Part shown: positions 1 to 6,801 of the stretch, in pieces
Numbering within the stretch: the stretch's first letter is position 1
Layout: every line of letters begins with the position of its first letter
Source: DATBGO01 sp036558005
Lineage (GTDB): Bacteria; Actinomycetota; Actinomycetes; Streptosporangiales; Streptosporangiaceae
Direction of reading: 5' to 3'
Length of the DNA stretch: 64,000 nt
Assembly (NCBI GenBank): GCA_036558005.1
Contig: DATBGO010000250.1
Location: 11,886 to 75,885 of the forward strand
Position numbers and translations under genes: made by a program
The notes under the pieces: generated by a model
Seen by the model: only the letters and a program-made list of their open reading frames with translations
What the model was told of the DNA's origin: nothing
Databases searched by the model: none

Positions 1-329
1 TGGACTTCGACCTGCCCGAGGTGCCGCCCGGCTTCAGGGACGCGGTCGAGGCGGCGTGCAACGCCGAGATCGCCGCCGGGCGGCGGATCGACGTGCGGGT
101 GCTGCCCAGGGACGAGGCGTTCGCGCTGCCGGACATCATCAGGACCGCCACCAACCTGGTCCCGGCCGAGGTCAAGGACGTGCGGATCGTCGACATCGCC
201 GGCCTGGACCAGCAGGCTGACGGCGGCACCCACGTGGCGACGACCAGCCAGATCGGCAAGATCCAGGTGGTCAAGGTCGAGAACAAGGGCAAGGGCTTCC
301 GGCGGCTGCGGATCCGGATCAGCGACTAG
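1..329 (+). CDS. Alanyl-tRNA editing protein (AlaX type), 3' part only
   Basis: The reading frame is open from the left edge, so the start lies outside the window. The visible C-terminal 108 or so residues match the tRNA_SAD-type editing domain that hydrolyses mischarged Ser- or Gly-tRNA(Ala). Visible motifs are MDFDLPEVP-like lead-in (seen as DFDLPEVPPGF), then LPRDEA, RIVDIAGLDQQADGGTHVA and a KGKG..RLRI end. The GGTHV segment is the second metal-binding region of AlaX and AlaRS editing domains; here an Asp stands where Cys is usual in CGGTHV, a variant I believe is common in actinobacterial copies. The truncation is due to the window, not to a mutation. Confident about family. Confidence 0.85.
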   Translation, partial: DFDLPEVPPGFRDAVEAACNAEIAAGRRIDVRVLPRDEAFALPDIIRTATNLVPAEVKDVRIVDIAGLDQQADGGTHVATTSQIGKIQVVKVENKGKGFRRLRIRISD

Positions 330-404
330 CCGCCGGCCGGGCGTACCAGCGCGGCGGCGGGGTATGAGTGCCCACTCGAAGCGATTGCTCACGGGGGGGC
401 ATAT

Positions 405-698
405 ATGGCATTCGTGCAGATCATCGAGTTCAGCACGCACGACATCGAGGGCATGCGCCAGGTCGACGACGAGTGGGAGCGGGCGACCGAGGGCAGGCGG
501 ACCGCCCGGCGGCAGCTGGTCGCCGCCGACCGTGACCACCCGGGCAAGTACTACACCATCGTGTTCTTCGACTCCTACGAGTCGGCGATGGAGAACTCCG
601 GGCTGCCCGAGACGAAGGCCGCGGCCGACCGGTACATGGCGCTGACGGACGGTACGCCCGTCTTCCGCAACCTGGACGTGCTGGCCGAGAAGTCCTGA
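405..698 (+). CDS. Small dimeric alpha/beta-barrel-like protein
   Basis: A 97-residue protein with no signal peptide or membrane segment. The pattern of short strands and helices (FVQIIEFSTHDIEGM, then KYYTIVFFDSYESAMENS, then DGTPVFRNLDVL) resembles ABM/EthD-like dimeric alpha/beta-barrel proteins, which bind small ligands or act as cofactor-free monooxygenases. No catalytic residue can be assigned. The ATG follows a G-rich stretch (389-396) that could act as ribosome binding site. It is a lone gene, convergent with the M56 protease gene 27 bp downstream. The family assignment is inference from pattern; the protein is best called conserved hypothetical. Confidence 0.7.
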   Translation: MAFVQIIEFSTHDIEGMRQVDDEWERATEGRRTARRQLVAADRDHPGKYYTIVFFDSYESAMENSGLPETKAAADRYMALTDGTPVFRNLDVLAEKS

Positions 699-725
699 CC
701 GGCTGGCCCGCGCCCTGGCCCGCGG

Positions 726-1673
726 TCAGGACGGGAGCAGCAGGAAGCCGACCGGGATCGCGACCATCGTGGCGGCGGCGGCGCAGACCAGGGTGACGGC
801 CGGCCAGGGAAGCCGGGGCGCGGGCCGCAGCAGCCGCGACACCCGCGCGGCCACCTGGCCGTCGGCCCGGTCGGCCACGGCCAGCCCGCCCAGCGGCGCG
901 TACGCGCCGCCGGCCGCGCCGAACCGCAGCAGCGCGGTGGCAAGCTCCCTGGCCGCCACCCTGCGGTGGCGCAGCGCCCGGTCATCGGCGAGCATCTCCA
1001 CCAGCATCGCGACCGCCGCGTAGGACGTCCGCGCCACGGACGCCCAGCGGAACGCGCGCAGCAGCGCGGTGAACGGCAGCAGCACCAGGTCGTGCCGTTC
1101 TCGCAGGTGTGCCCGCTCATGCGCCAGCACGGCGGCCAGCTCAGCCTGGTCCAGCAGGGCCAGCGTGCCCGCGCTGATCACGATCGCGGAGCGCAGCCCC
1201 GGCACGCAGTACGCGGCCGCGGCCGGGTGATCGACCACCAGCGCGCCCGGCACCTTGGGGTCGCCGTGCGCGAGCAGGTTCAGCAGCGTGCGCTGCCGCC
1301 TGCGGGCCCGCAGGACCGCGGCCGACGCCGCGACCAGCACCCCGGTCAGCAGCAGCAACAGCAGCATGCTCAGGGCCAGCGACAGCAGCCGGATCCCGGC
1401 GGGCAGCCCGGCCGCCCCGGCGGTCATCACGCCGCGGCCCCTGATCAGCCGCCCGGCCAGCGCGTACGTGCCCTGGGCCACGCCCGGGCGCTGGTCCGCG
1501 CCGAGCGCGGCGAGCGCGCCGACAGCGGCGAGCCCCCAGCCCAGCCCGAGCGCCTGCCAGAGCACGATCGCGGTGGCCGGCGAACGGCGCGGCCAGCGGG
1601 CCGCGGCCAGCGCGGAGGCTATCGGGACGCAGGCCACCGCGACGGCGGCAAGGACCAGCACAGCTGCAGGCAC
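726..1673 (-). CDS. M56 (BlaR1-type) membrane metalloprotease
   Basis: A 315-residue integral membrane protein with a GTG start at 1673. It has N-terminal hydrophobic helices, a helix rich in leucine near residue 100, a cytosolic zinc protease domain and a final C-terminal membrane helix. The zinc motif HERAH sits near residue 185, followed by a downstream VEMLADDRAL segment that supplies the third ligand Glu typical of M56. Members sense envelope or antibiotic stress and cleave a BlaI-type repressor. The BlaI gene lies 6 bp upstream in the same direction, so the two form an operon. No penicillin-binding sensor domain is visible, so the signal is unknown. Confidence 0.88.
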   Translation of the reverse strand: MPAAVLVLAAVAVACVPIASALAAARWPRRSPATAIVLWQALGLGWGLAAVGALAALGADQRPGVAQGTYALAGRLIRGRGVMTAGAAGLPAGIRLLSLALSMLLLLLLTGVLVAASAAVLRARRRQRTLLNLLAHGDPKVPGALVVDHPAAAAYCVPGLRSAIVISAGTLALLDQAELAAVLAHERAHLRERHDLVLLPFTALLRAFRWASVARTSYAAVAMLVEMLADDRALRHRRVAARELATALLRFGAAGGAYAPLGGLAVADRADGQVAARVSRLLRPAPRLPWPAVTLVCAAAATMVAIPVGFLLLPS

Positions 1674-1679
1674 CCGCGG

Positions 1680-2045
1680 TCACTCCCCGGCGGCGGCACC
1701 CAGCGCCCCGAGCGCCCGGCGCAGCGCGGCCGCCTCGGTCGCCGAGACGCTGCGGGCGAACCTGGCCAGCGCGGCCTGCCGGTCACCGGTCTGCTCCAGC
1801 GCGCTGAGCATCAGCTCAGTCACGTACGCCTCCCGGCTCTCGGCCGCGCGGTAACGCCACGCCCGGCCATCACGCTCCCGCCGGGCGAAGCCCTTCTTGG
1901 CCAGCCGGTCCAGGACCGTCATCACCGTGGTATGCGCCAGGTCACGCTCGGTCAGCCCGGCACTGACCTGCCGTACCGTCAGCGGGTCCGGGCTTTCCCA
2001 CAGGATGTCCATGATCGCGCGCTCAAGCTCGCCGAGACGGTTCAC
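1680..2045 (-). CDS. BlaI/MecI/CopY-family transcriptional repressor
   Basis: A 121-residue winged-helix repressor. The N-terminal half carries the BlaI DNA-binding fold: LGELERAIMDILWESPDPLTV, then AHTTVMTVLDRLAKKGFARRE, the recognition-helix region. The C-terminal part is a dimerisation helix region. The start is a GTG at 2045 preceded by GAGG. In this family the partner M56 protease inactivates the repressor by cleavage, and that partner follows 6 bp downstream. The gene is divergent from the GH15-like hydrolase gene; two GGT(T/A)ACC palindromes lie in the shared region and may be its operators (inference). Confidence 0.92.
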   Translation of the reverse strand: MNRLGELERAIMDILWESPDPLTVRQVSAGLTERDLAHTTVMTVLDRLAKKGFARRERDGRAWRYRAAESREAYVTELMLSALEQTGDRQAALARFARSVSATEAAALRRALGALGAAAGE

Positions 2046-2051
2046 TGCCTC

Positions 2052-2111
2052 AGGTTACCTTTGACCGGCCGGCTGAGTAATCTCGCCTGGGTGCAGATCA
2101 CCCTGGTAACC
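2052..2111. promoter_or_regulatory. Paired GGTNACC palindromes, candidate BlaI operators
   Basis: In the divergent region between the repressor gene and the GH15-like gene lie AGGTTACCT (2052-2060) and GGTAACC (2105-2111), about 52 bp apart. The first overlaps the start of the repressor's leader. A possible plus-strand promoter, TTACCT (2055-2060) and TAATCT (2078-2083) with a 17-bp spacer, overlaps the first palindrome. The link to BlaI is inference from position; the sequence differs from the known BlaI operator TACTACA. Confidence 0.3.
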
Positions 2112-2161
2112 GGGGAGATCACCGAGCGGCGGGCCGGCGCGGTGGTCAGCGCGGGGACGCG

Positions 2162-3619
2162 ATGACGGCCAGCAGGCTGGCCCGGCGGCCGGGGCTACCG
2201 CGGTTTCCGCGGACCGCCAGGGGCCGCGCGGTGGCGATCGCGGTGGCGATCGCGGTGGCGGCTGGCGGCGTGGTCGCCGCGGCCTGGCGGCCGGCCCGCC
2301 CGCCGGTGCTCGCGCTGGCCGGGATCGCGGCCGACCCGTGCGCGCCGCAGCGGGTGATCGCCGTCCCGGCCGGCGCGCGCGGCCGGTTCCTGCCCGGCAG
2401 CAGCGTGCTGGCCGAGGGCGGGACGATCTACGCCGGCCCCGGGCCGGCGGCCCGGCCGGCCCCGGCACTGGCCGCCTGCGCGACGGCCGCGGCCCGGGCG
2501 AGCAGGCAGTGGCTGGCCGCGGGCGCCATCCCCGGCGCACCGGGGCCGGAGCGCTCGATGGCCGCCCGCGCGCTGCTGGACCTGCACCTGCTGACCCAGC
2601 CCGACGGCGCGATGGTCGCCGCCTGGCACACCATCTGGCGGTACGCCTGGCCCCGCGACTCCAGCTGGGCGGCGGTCGCGCTGGCCCGCACCGGTCACCT
2701 CGCGGACGCCTATCGGATCCTGGGCTTCCTGCGCCGGGTGGAGCTGCCAGGCGGCGGCTGGGCGGCCAGGTACTGGCCGGACGGCTCCGGGCCGGTGCGG
2801 GACGGCCGGCCCGCCGAGCTGGACGCCACCGGCTGGGTGCCGTGGGCGGTCTGGAACTGGTTCACCGCGGCAGGCCCGGCCAGCCCCGCGGCCCGGCGCG
2901 AGCTGATGACGCTGTGGCCGATGGTCTCCGCGGCCGCCGCGGCGGCCGCCCGGTCGCTGCGCGCTGACGGCCTGCCCGGCCCGGCCATGGACTACTGGGA
3001 GGATTCCGACACGGTCACGCTCGGCACCGCCGCTCCGCTGCTGGCGGGCCTCCGGTCGGCGGCCAGCCTGGCCGCCGCGCTCGGCGACACCGGCCAGGAA
3101 CGCCGCTGGGCGGCCGCCGCGGCCCGGCTTGGCGCTGCCATCACCGCGCGGTTCGGCCGGTACGGCTATCACCGGCTGCCGCGGGACCGCTCCGGCGCCG
3201 ACGCCGCCGTCACCTTCCTCGGCCCGCCGTTCGCGGCGGCTGCCGCGCCGGTCACCAGGGCCGCGCGGGCCGCCCAGGCGGCGCTGACCCTGCCCGGCGG
3301 CGGGCTGCTGCCAGGCGCCGCGTGGCCGGGCACTCCCGGGGTGGCCTGGACCCCGGAGACCGCCATGTTCGCGTTGCTGCGGGCGGCCAGCGGGGACCAG
3401 CGGGGGACCAGCGCGATCCTGTCCTGGCTGGCCGCCCACCGCACCAGGCTCGGTGAACTGCCCGAGCAGGTCAGCGCCAGCGGGCAGCCGGTGTCGGTAG
3501 CGCCGCTCGGCTGGACCGACGCGATCGTGCTGCTGGCCCTGGTGGCGCGGCGGCACCCGCTGCCGGTGCCACCCGCCAGGCCGGGCGGACCGGTCAGAGC
3601 CGACGAAGTGCGACACTAG
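2162..3619 (+). CDS. Exported GH15-like (glucoamylase-type) glycoside hydrolase
   Basis: A 485-residue protein with an Arg-rich N-terminus and one hydrophobic stretch (about residues 22-40, the repeat VAIAVAIAVAAGG), so it is likely secreted or anchored. The rest looks like an (alpha/alpha)6 barrel of glucoamylase type: WRYAWPRDSSWAAVALA near residue 160 is the GH15 substrate-binding motif, ELDATGWVPWAVWNW near 220 and WTPETAMFALLRAA near 400 are candidate acid/base regions. Substrate cannot be told; glucoamylase, trehalase or isomaltase-like activities all occur in the family. It is divergent from the blaI/M56 pair and followed by a strong hairpin. Confidence 0.75.
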   Translation: MTASRLARRPGLPRFPRTARGRAVAIAVAIAVAAGGVVAAAWRPARPPVLALAGIAADPCAPQRVIAVPAGARGRFLPGSSVLAEGGTIYAGPGPAARPAPALAACATAAARASRQWLAAGAIPGAPGPERSMAARALLDLHLLTQPDGAMVAAWHTIWRYAWPRDSSWAAVALARTGHLADAYRILGFLRRVELPGGGWAARYWPDGSGPVRDGRPAELDATGWVPWAVWNWFTAAGPASPAARRELMTLWPMVSAAAAAAARSLRADGLPGPAMDYWEDSDTVTLGTAAPLLAGLRSAASLAAALGDTGQERRWAAAAARLGAAITARFGRYGYHRLPRDRSGADAAVTFLGPPFAAAAAPVTRAARAAQAALTLPGGGLLPGAAWPGTPGVAWTPETAMFALLRAASGDQRGTSAILSWLAAHRTRLGELPEQVSASGQPVSVAPLGWTDAIVLLALVARRHPLPVPPARPGGPVRADEVRH

Positions 3620-3639
3620 GGCTGACACCTCCAGTGGCC

Positions 3640-3677
3640 GGCCGGTTCCGCGGCCGGGCCCGGCCGCGGAACTGGCC
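3640..3677 (+). terminator. 38-bp near-perfect palindrome after the GH15-like gene
   Basis: Arms 3640-3658 and 3659-3677 pair over 19 bp with a single G.T mismatch (3644/3673) and no loop; the inner 13 bp of each arm (TTCCGCGGCCGGG and its complement) are exact. It starts 21 nt after the hydrolase stop codon. There is no U-tract, which is usual for actinobacterial hairpin terminators. It ends 34 nt before the next start codon, so an effect on the downstream gene is also possible. Confidence 0.6.
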
Positions 3678-3711
3678 CACGACGACGGCGCCCACAGCCA
3701 GGAGGACACCG

Positions 3712-4785
3712 ATGCCCGCAGAGTCTCCGCGCTTCCGGCCGATCCTCGACCAGTTCGCGCCCTACAAGCCGGGCAAGGAGCCAGCGCCTGGCGCCCGGTC
3801 ATACAAGCTGTCATCGAACGAGTCCCCCTATGGCCCGCTGCCGTCGGTCCTGAAGGTCATCGCCGAGGCCGCCGCGGACGTGAACCGGTACCCGGACAAC
3901 GGCGCGGCCGAGCTGACCGCGGCCATCGCCGCCAGGTTCAGCGTGCCGGCCGAGCACGTCGCGGTCGGCTGCGGCTCGGTCGGCGTGACCCAGCAGTTGC
4001 TGGAGGCGGTCGGCGACCCGGGGTCGGAGATCATGTACGCCTGGCGCTCCTTCGAGGCCTACCCGTACCTGTCCGACCTGGCCGGCGCCGCCTCGGTCCG
4101 GGTGCCGCTGCGCGGCCAGGCGCACGACCTGGACGCGATGGCGGCCGCGATCACCGGCCGGACCAGGCTGATCTTCGTCTGCAACCCGAACAACCCGACG
4201 GGTACCGCGGTCCGCCGCGACGAGATGGTCAGCTTCCTGGACCGGGTACCCGGGGACTGCCTGGTCGTGCTGGACGAGGCCTACACCCAGTACGTCCGCG
4301 ACCCGGAGGTGCCCGACGGGCTGACGCTCTACCGGGACCGGCCCAACGTCGCGGTGCTGCGCACCTTCTCCAAGGCTTACGGCCTGGCCGGGCTGCGGGT
4401 CGGTTTCCTGATCGGGCACGAGCCGGTCGCGGCCGCGATCCGCAAGACGATGCTGACCTTCTCGGTCAACTCGCTGGCGCAGGCCGCGGCGGTCGCCTCG
4501 CTCGCCGCCGAGGCCGAACTGCTGGACCGGGTGGAGGCCGTGGTCGCCGAGCGGGCCCGGGTGTGCGCCGCCCTGGCCGGCCAGGGCTGGACCGTGCCGC
4601 AGACCGAGGCGAACTTCGTCTGGCTCCCGCTCGGCGCCGACACCCTCGACTTCGGCGAGGCCTGCTTCGGCGCCGGGGTGAGCGTCCGGCCGTTCGCCGG
4701 CGACGGCGCGAGGGTGACGATCGGCGACCGGGCCGCCAACGACGCCTTCCTCAGCGTGGCCGCGGCCTTCCCGCGCCGCCACTGA
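3712..4785 (+). CDS. PLP aminotransferase, HisC/aromatic type
   Basis: A 357-residue fold-type I aminotransferase of the histidinol-phosphate/aromatic (HisC2/Pat) family. The start at 3712 is chosen because AGGAGG lies 6 nt upstream (3700-3705) and the protein then begins at the conserved PRFRPILDQFAPYKPG. Visible motifs: LSSNESPYGP, FVCNPNNPTGT, VLDEAYTQY and FSKAYGLAGLRVGF, whose Lys binds PLP. The gene is first of a three-gene operon with an ATP-grasp ligase 11 bp downstream and a flavin monooxygenase. No his gene is near, so a role in aromatic amino acid or special metabolite formation is as likely as histidine synthesis. Confidence 0.88.
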   Translation: MPAESPRFRPILDQFAPYKPGKEPAPGARSYKLSSNESPYGPLPSVLKVIAEAAADVNRYPDNGAAELTAAIAARFSVPAEHVAVGCGSVGVTQQLLEAVGDPGSEIMYAWRSFEAYPYLSDLAGAASVRVPLRGQAHDLDAMAAAITGRTRLIFVCNPNNPTGTAVRRDEMVSFLDRVPGDCLVVLDEAYTQYVRDPEVPDGLTLYRDRPNVAVLRTFSKAYGLAGLRVGFLIGHEPVAAAIRKTMLTFSVNSLAQAAAVASLAAEAELLDRVEAVVAERARVCAALAGQGWTVPQTEANFVWLPLGADTLDFGEACFGAGVSVRPFAGDGARVTIGDRAANDAFLSVAAAFPRRH

Positions 4786-4796
4786 GGCCGGGCGCG

Positions 4797-5723
4797 GTGA
4801 AGATCTACGTCATCCACGAGAACCCGGACTGGTATGCCCCGCTGGCCGCGGCGTTCGACGCGGCCGGCCTGCCGCATGAGCAGTGGCTGCTCGGCGAGGG
4901 AGTGCTCGACCTGGACGATGCGCCGCCGCCGGGGGTGTTCTGGTCCCGGCTGAGCGCCTCGTCGCACACCCGCGGCCACCCGCACGCCAAGGACCAGGCC
5001 CGCGGGCTGCTCAGCTGGCTGGCCGCGCACGGCCGCCGGGTGGTCAACGGCCGCCGGGTACTGGACCTGGAGGTCAGCAAGTCGGAGCAGCTGACCGCGC
5101 TGCGCGCGGCCGGTTTCGACGTCCCGCGGTCGCTGGCGGTGGCCGGCCGGGAGGAACTGGCGGCCGCGGCCCGCAAGCTGCCCGCACCGTTCATCAGCAA
5201 GCACAACCAGGGCGGCAAGGGCCTGGGCGTCCGGCTGCTGCGCAGCCACCGGGAGTTCGACGACTACCTGGACTCGGCTGACTACCAGCCGCCCGCCGAC
5301 GGCATCACCCTGCTGCAGGAGTACCTGCGGGCGGCGCAGCCCCGGATCACCCGGGCCGAGCTGGTGGGCGGTGAGTTCGTCTACGCGATCACCGCCGACA
5401 CCGAGCGCGGCGGGTTCGAGCTGTGCCCGGCCGAGGCGTGCGCGGTCGGCCAGGGGCCGGGCCAGGGACCGGACCTGTTCGCGCTCCGGGAGGGCTTCAG
5501 TCACCCGGTCATCGGCCGGTACCAGGGCTTCGCCGCGCAGCACGGCATCGAGATCGCCGGATTCGAGTTCATCGAGACGGCCGATGGCCGGCTGGTCACC
5601 TACGACATCAACACGACGACCAATTACAACCCGGCCATCGAGGCGGTCGCGCCGGTCCCGGCGCTGCCCGCGGTGGCCGGATTCCTCGGCCGGCTGCTCG
5701 CGGCGGAATCGGCCGGTCAGTGA
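4797..5723 (+). CDS. RimK-like ATP-grasp ligase
   Basis: A 308-residue protein of the RimK/glutathione-synthase ATP-grasp group, which joins a carboxylate to an amine or thiol through an acyl phosphate. The N-terminus KIYVIHENPDW begins a Rossmann-like pre-ATP domain. ATP-grasp elements follow: APFISKHNQGGKGLGVRLL (glycine-rich loop), TLLQEYL (hinge), and GFEFIETADGRLVTYDINTTTN, which holds the Mg-binding Glu/Asp/Asn set. GTG at 4797 is used, with GAGG upstream; it lies 11 bp after the aminotransferase stop. The substrate is unknown. The flanking aminotransferase and flavin monooxygenase suggest an amino acid-derived small molecule (inference). Confidence 0.8.
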   Translation: MKIYVIHENPDWYAPLAAAFDAAGLPHEQWLLGEGVLDLDDAPPPGVFWSRLSASSHTRGHPHAKDQARGLLSWLAAHGRRVVNGRRVLDLEVSKSEQLTALRAAGFDVPRSLAVAGREELAAAARKLPAPFISKHNQGGKGLGVRLLRSHREFDDYLDSADYQPPADGITLLQEYLRAAQPRITRAELVGGEFVYAITADTERGGFELCPAEACAVGQGPGQGPDLFALREGFSHPVIGRYQGFAAQHGIEIAGFEFIETADGRLVTYDINTTTNYNPAIEAVAPVPALPAVAGFLGRLLAAESAGQ

Positions 5724-5759
5724 CGAAGGCGGGCGCCAGCCCGGAAGGGAGCAAAGCTC

Positions 5760-6791
5760 GTGCGGTTCGGTTACTGGATGCCGATTTTCGGCGGCTGGCT
5801 GCGTAATGTCCGGGACGAGGGAATGTCCATCGCCTGGCCCTATATCCGCGACCTGGCCGCTGACAGCGAGCGGCACGGCTTCGAGCTGACCCTGATCGCG
5901 GAGCTCAACCTCAACGACATCAAGGGCCACCGGGCTCCGTCACTGGACTGCTGGGCGCTGGCCCCGGCGGTGGCCGCGGTCACCGAGCGGCTGGAGCTGA
6001 TGCTGGCCGTGCGGCCCAACTACCATTCCCCGTCGCTGACCGCCAAGGCGATGTCCACCCTGGACACGATCGCGCCAGGGCGGATCTCGCTCAACGTGGT
6101 GTCGTCCTGGTGGAAGGACGAGGCCGCCCAGTACGGCGCGCCGTTCGACGTCCACGACGCCAGGTACACCAGGACGCAGGAGTGGCTCGAGGTGGTATCC
6201 CGGCTGATGCGCGAGGACACCGTGACCCACTCGGGCCCGCTCTACCAGCTAGACGGCGCGATCATGGAGCCCAAGCCGCAGCAGCTGCCGCCGGTGTACA
6301 TGGGCGGCGAGTCACCCAAGTCCAAGGAGGTCGTCGCCCAGCAGGCCGACGCCTACGTGATGCACGGCGACGCGCCGGAGGTGATCGCGGCGAAGGTCGC
6401 CGACCTGAGCGCCCGCCGTGAGCAGGCGGGCGGCCCGCCCCTCATGTTCGGCGTGTCCGGCTACGTGATCTGCCGGGACACCGAGCAGGAGGCCCAGCAG
6501 GAGCTGGCCCGCATCCTCGATGTCCGGTCCTCACCCGAGGCTTACGCCTCCTACCAGGACTTCATCGCCGGGTCGCAGCTGGAGTCGCGGGTGTCGCTGG
6601 AGGAGTACAGCGTGTCCAACCGCGGCCTGCGCAGCGGGCTGGTCGGCACGCCGGACCAGATCATCAGCCGGCTGCGAGCCTACGAGCAGGCCGGGATCGG
6701 GCTGATGCTGCTCCAGTTCTCCCCGCAGCGCGAGGAGATGGCCAGGTTCGGCGCGCAAGTGATCAGCCGGTACCCCGGGCACGCTGGCTAG
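5760..6791 (+). CDS. LLM-class flavin-dependent monooxygenase
   Basis: A 343-residue TIM-barrel enzyme of the bacterial luciferase-like family, close in pattern to SsuD/SfnG-type FMNH2-dependent alkanesulfonate and dimethylsulfone monooxygenases. Seen: MRFGYWMPIFGGWLRN start, LMLAVRPNYHSPSLTAK, ISLNVVSSWWKDEAAQYG, LDGAIMEPKPQQLPPVYMGGES and GLVGTPDQIISRLRAYEQAG. GTG start at 5760 follows GGAAGGGA. It ends the operon and is convergent with a regulator gene, both stops lying in one palindrome. A reduced flavin would have to come from a reductase encoded elsewhere. The substrate is not predictable from sequence. Confidence 0.85.
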   Translation: MRFGYWMPIFGGWLRNVRDEGMSIAWPYIRDLAADSERHGFELTLIAELNLNDIKGHRAPSLDCWALAPAVAAVTERLELMLAVRPNYHSPSLTAKAMSTLDTIAPGRISLNVVSSWWKDEAAQYGAPFDVHDARYTRTQEWLEVVSRLMREDTVTHSGPLYQLDGAIMEPKPQQLPPVYMGGESPKSKEVVAQQADAYVMHGDAPEVIAAKVADLSARREQAGGPPLMFGVSGYVICRDTEQEAQQELARILDVRSSPEAYASYQDFIAGSQLESRVSLEEYSVSNRGLRSGLVGTPDQIISRLRAYEQAGIGLMLLQFSPQREEMARFGAQVISRYPGHAG

Positions 6792-6801
6792 CGGGCTAGC
6801 C
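6786..6801. terminator. Palindrome carrying both convergent stop codons
   Basis: GGCTAGC (6786-6792) and GCTAGCC (6795-6801) form an inverted repeat around GG. The TAG of the flavin monooxygenase is in the left arm and the TAG of the regulator (CTA on plus) is in the right arm. It is short, but placed exactly where a shared bidirectional terminator would be. Confidence 0.35.
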
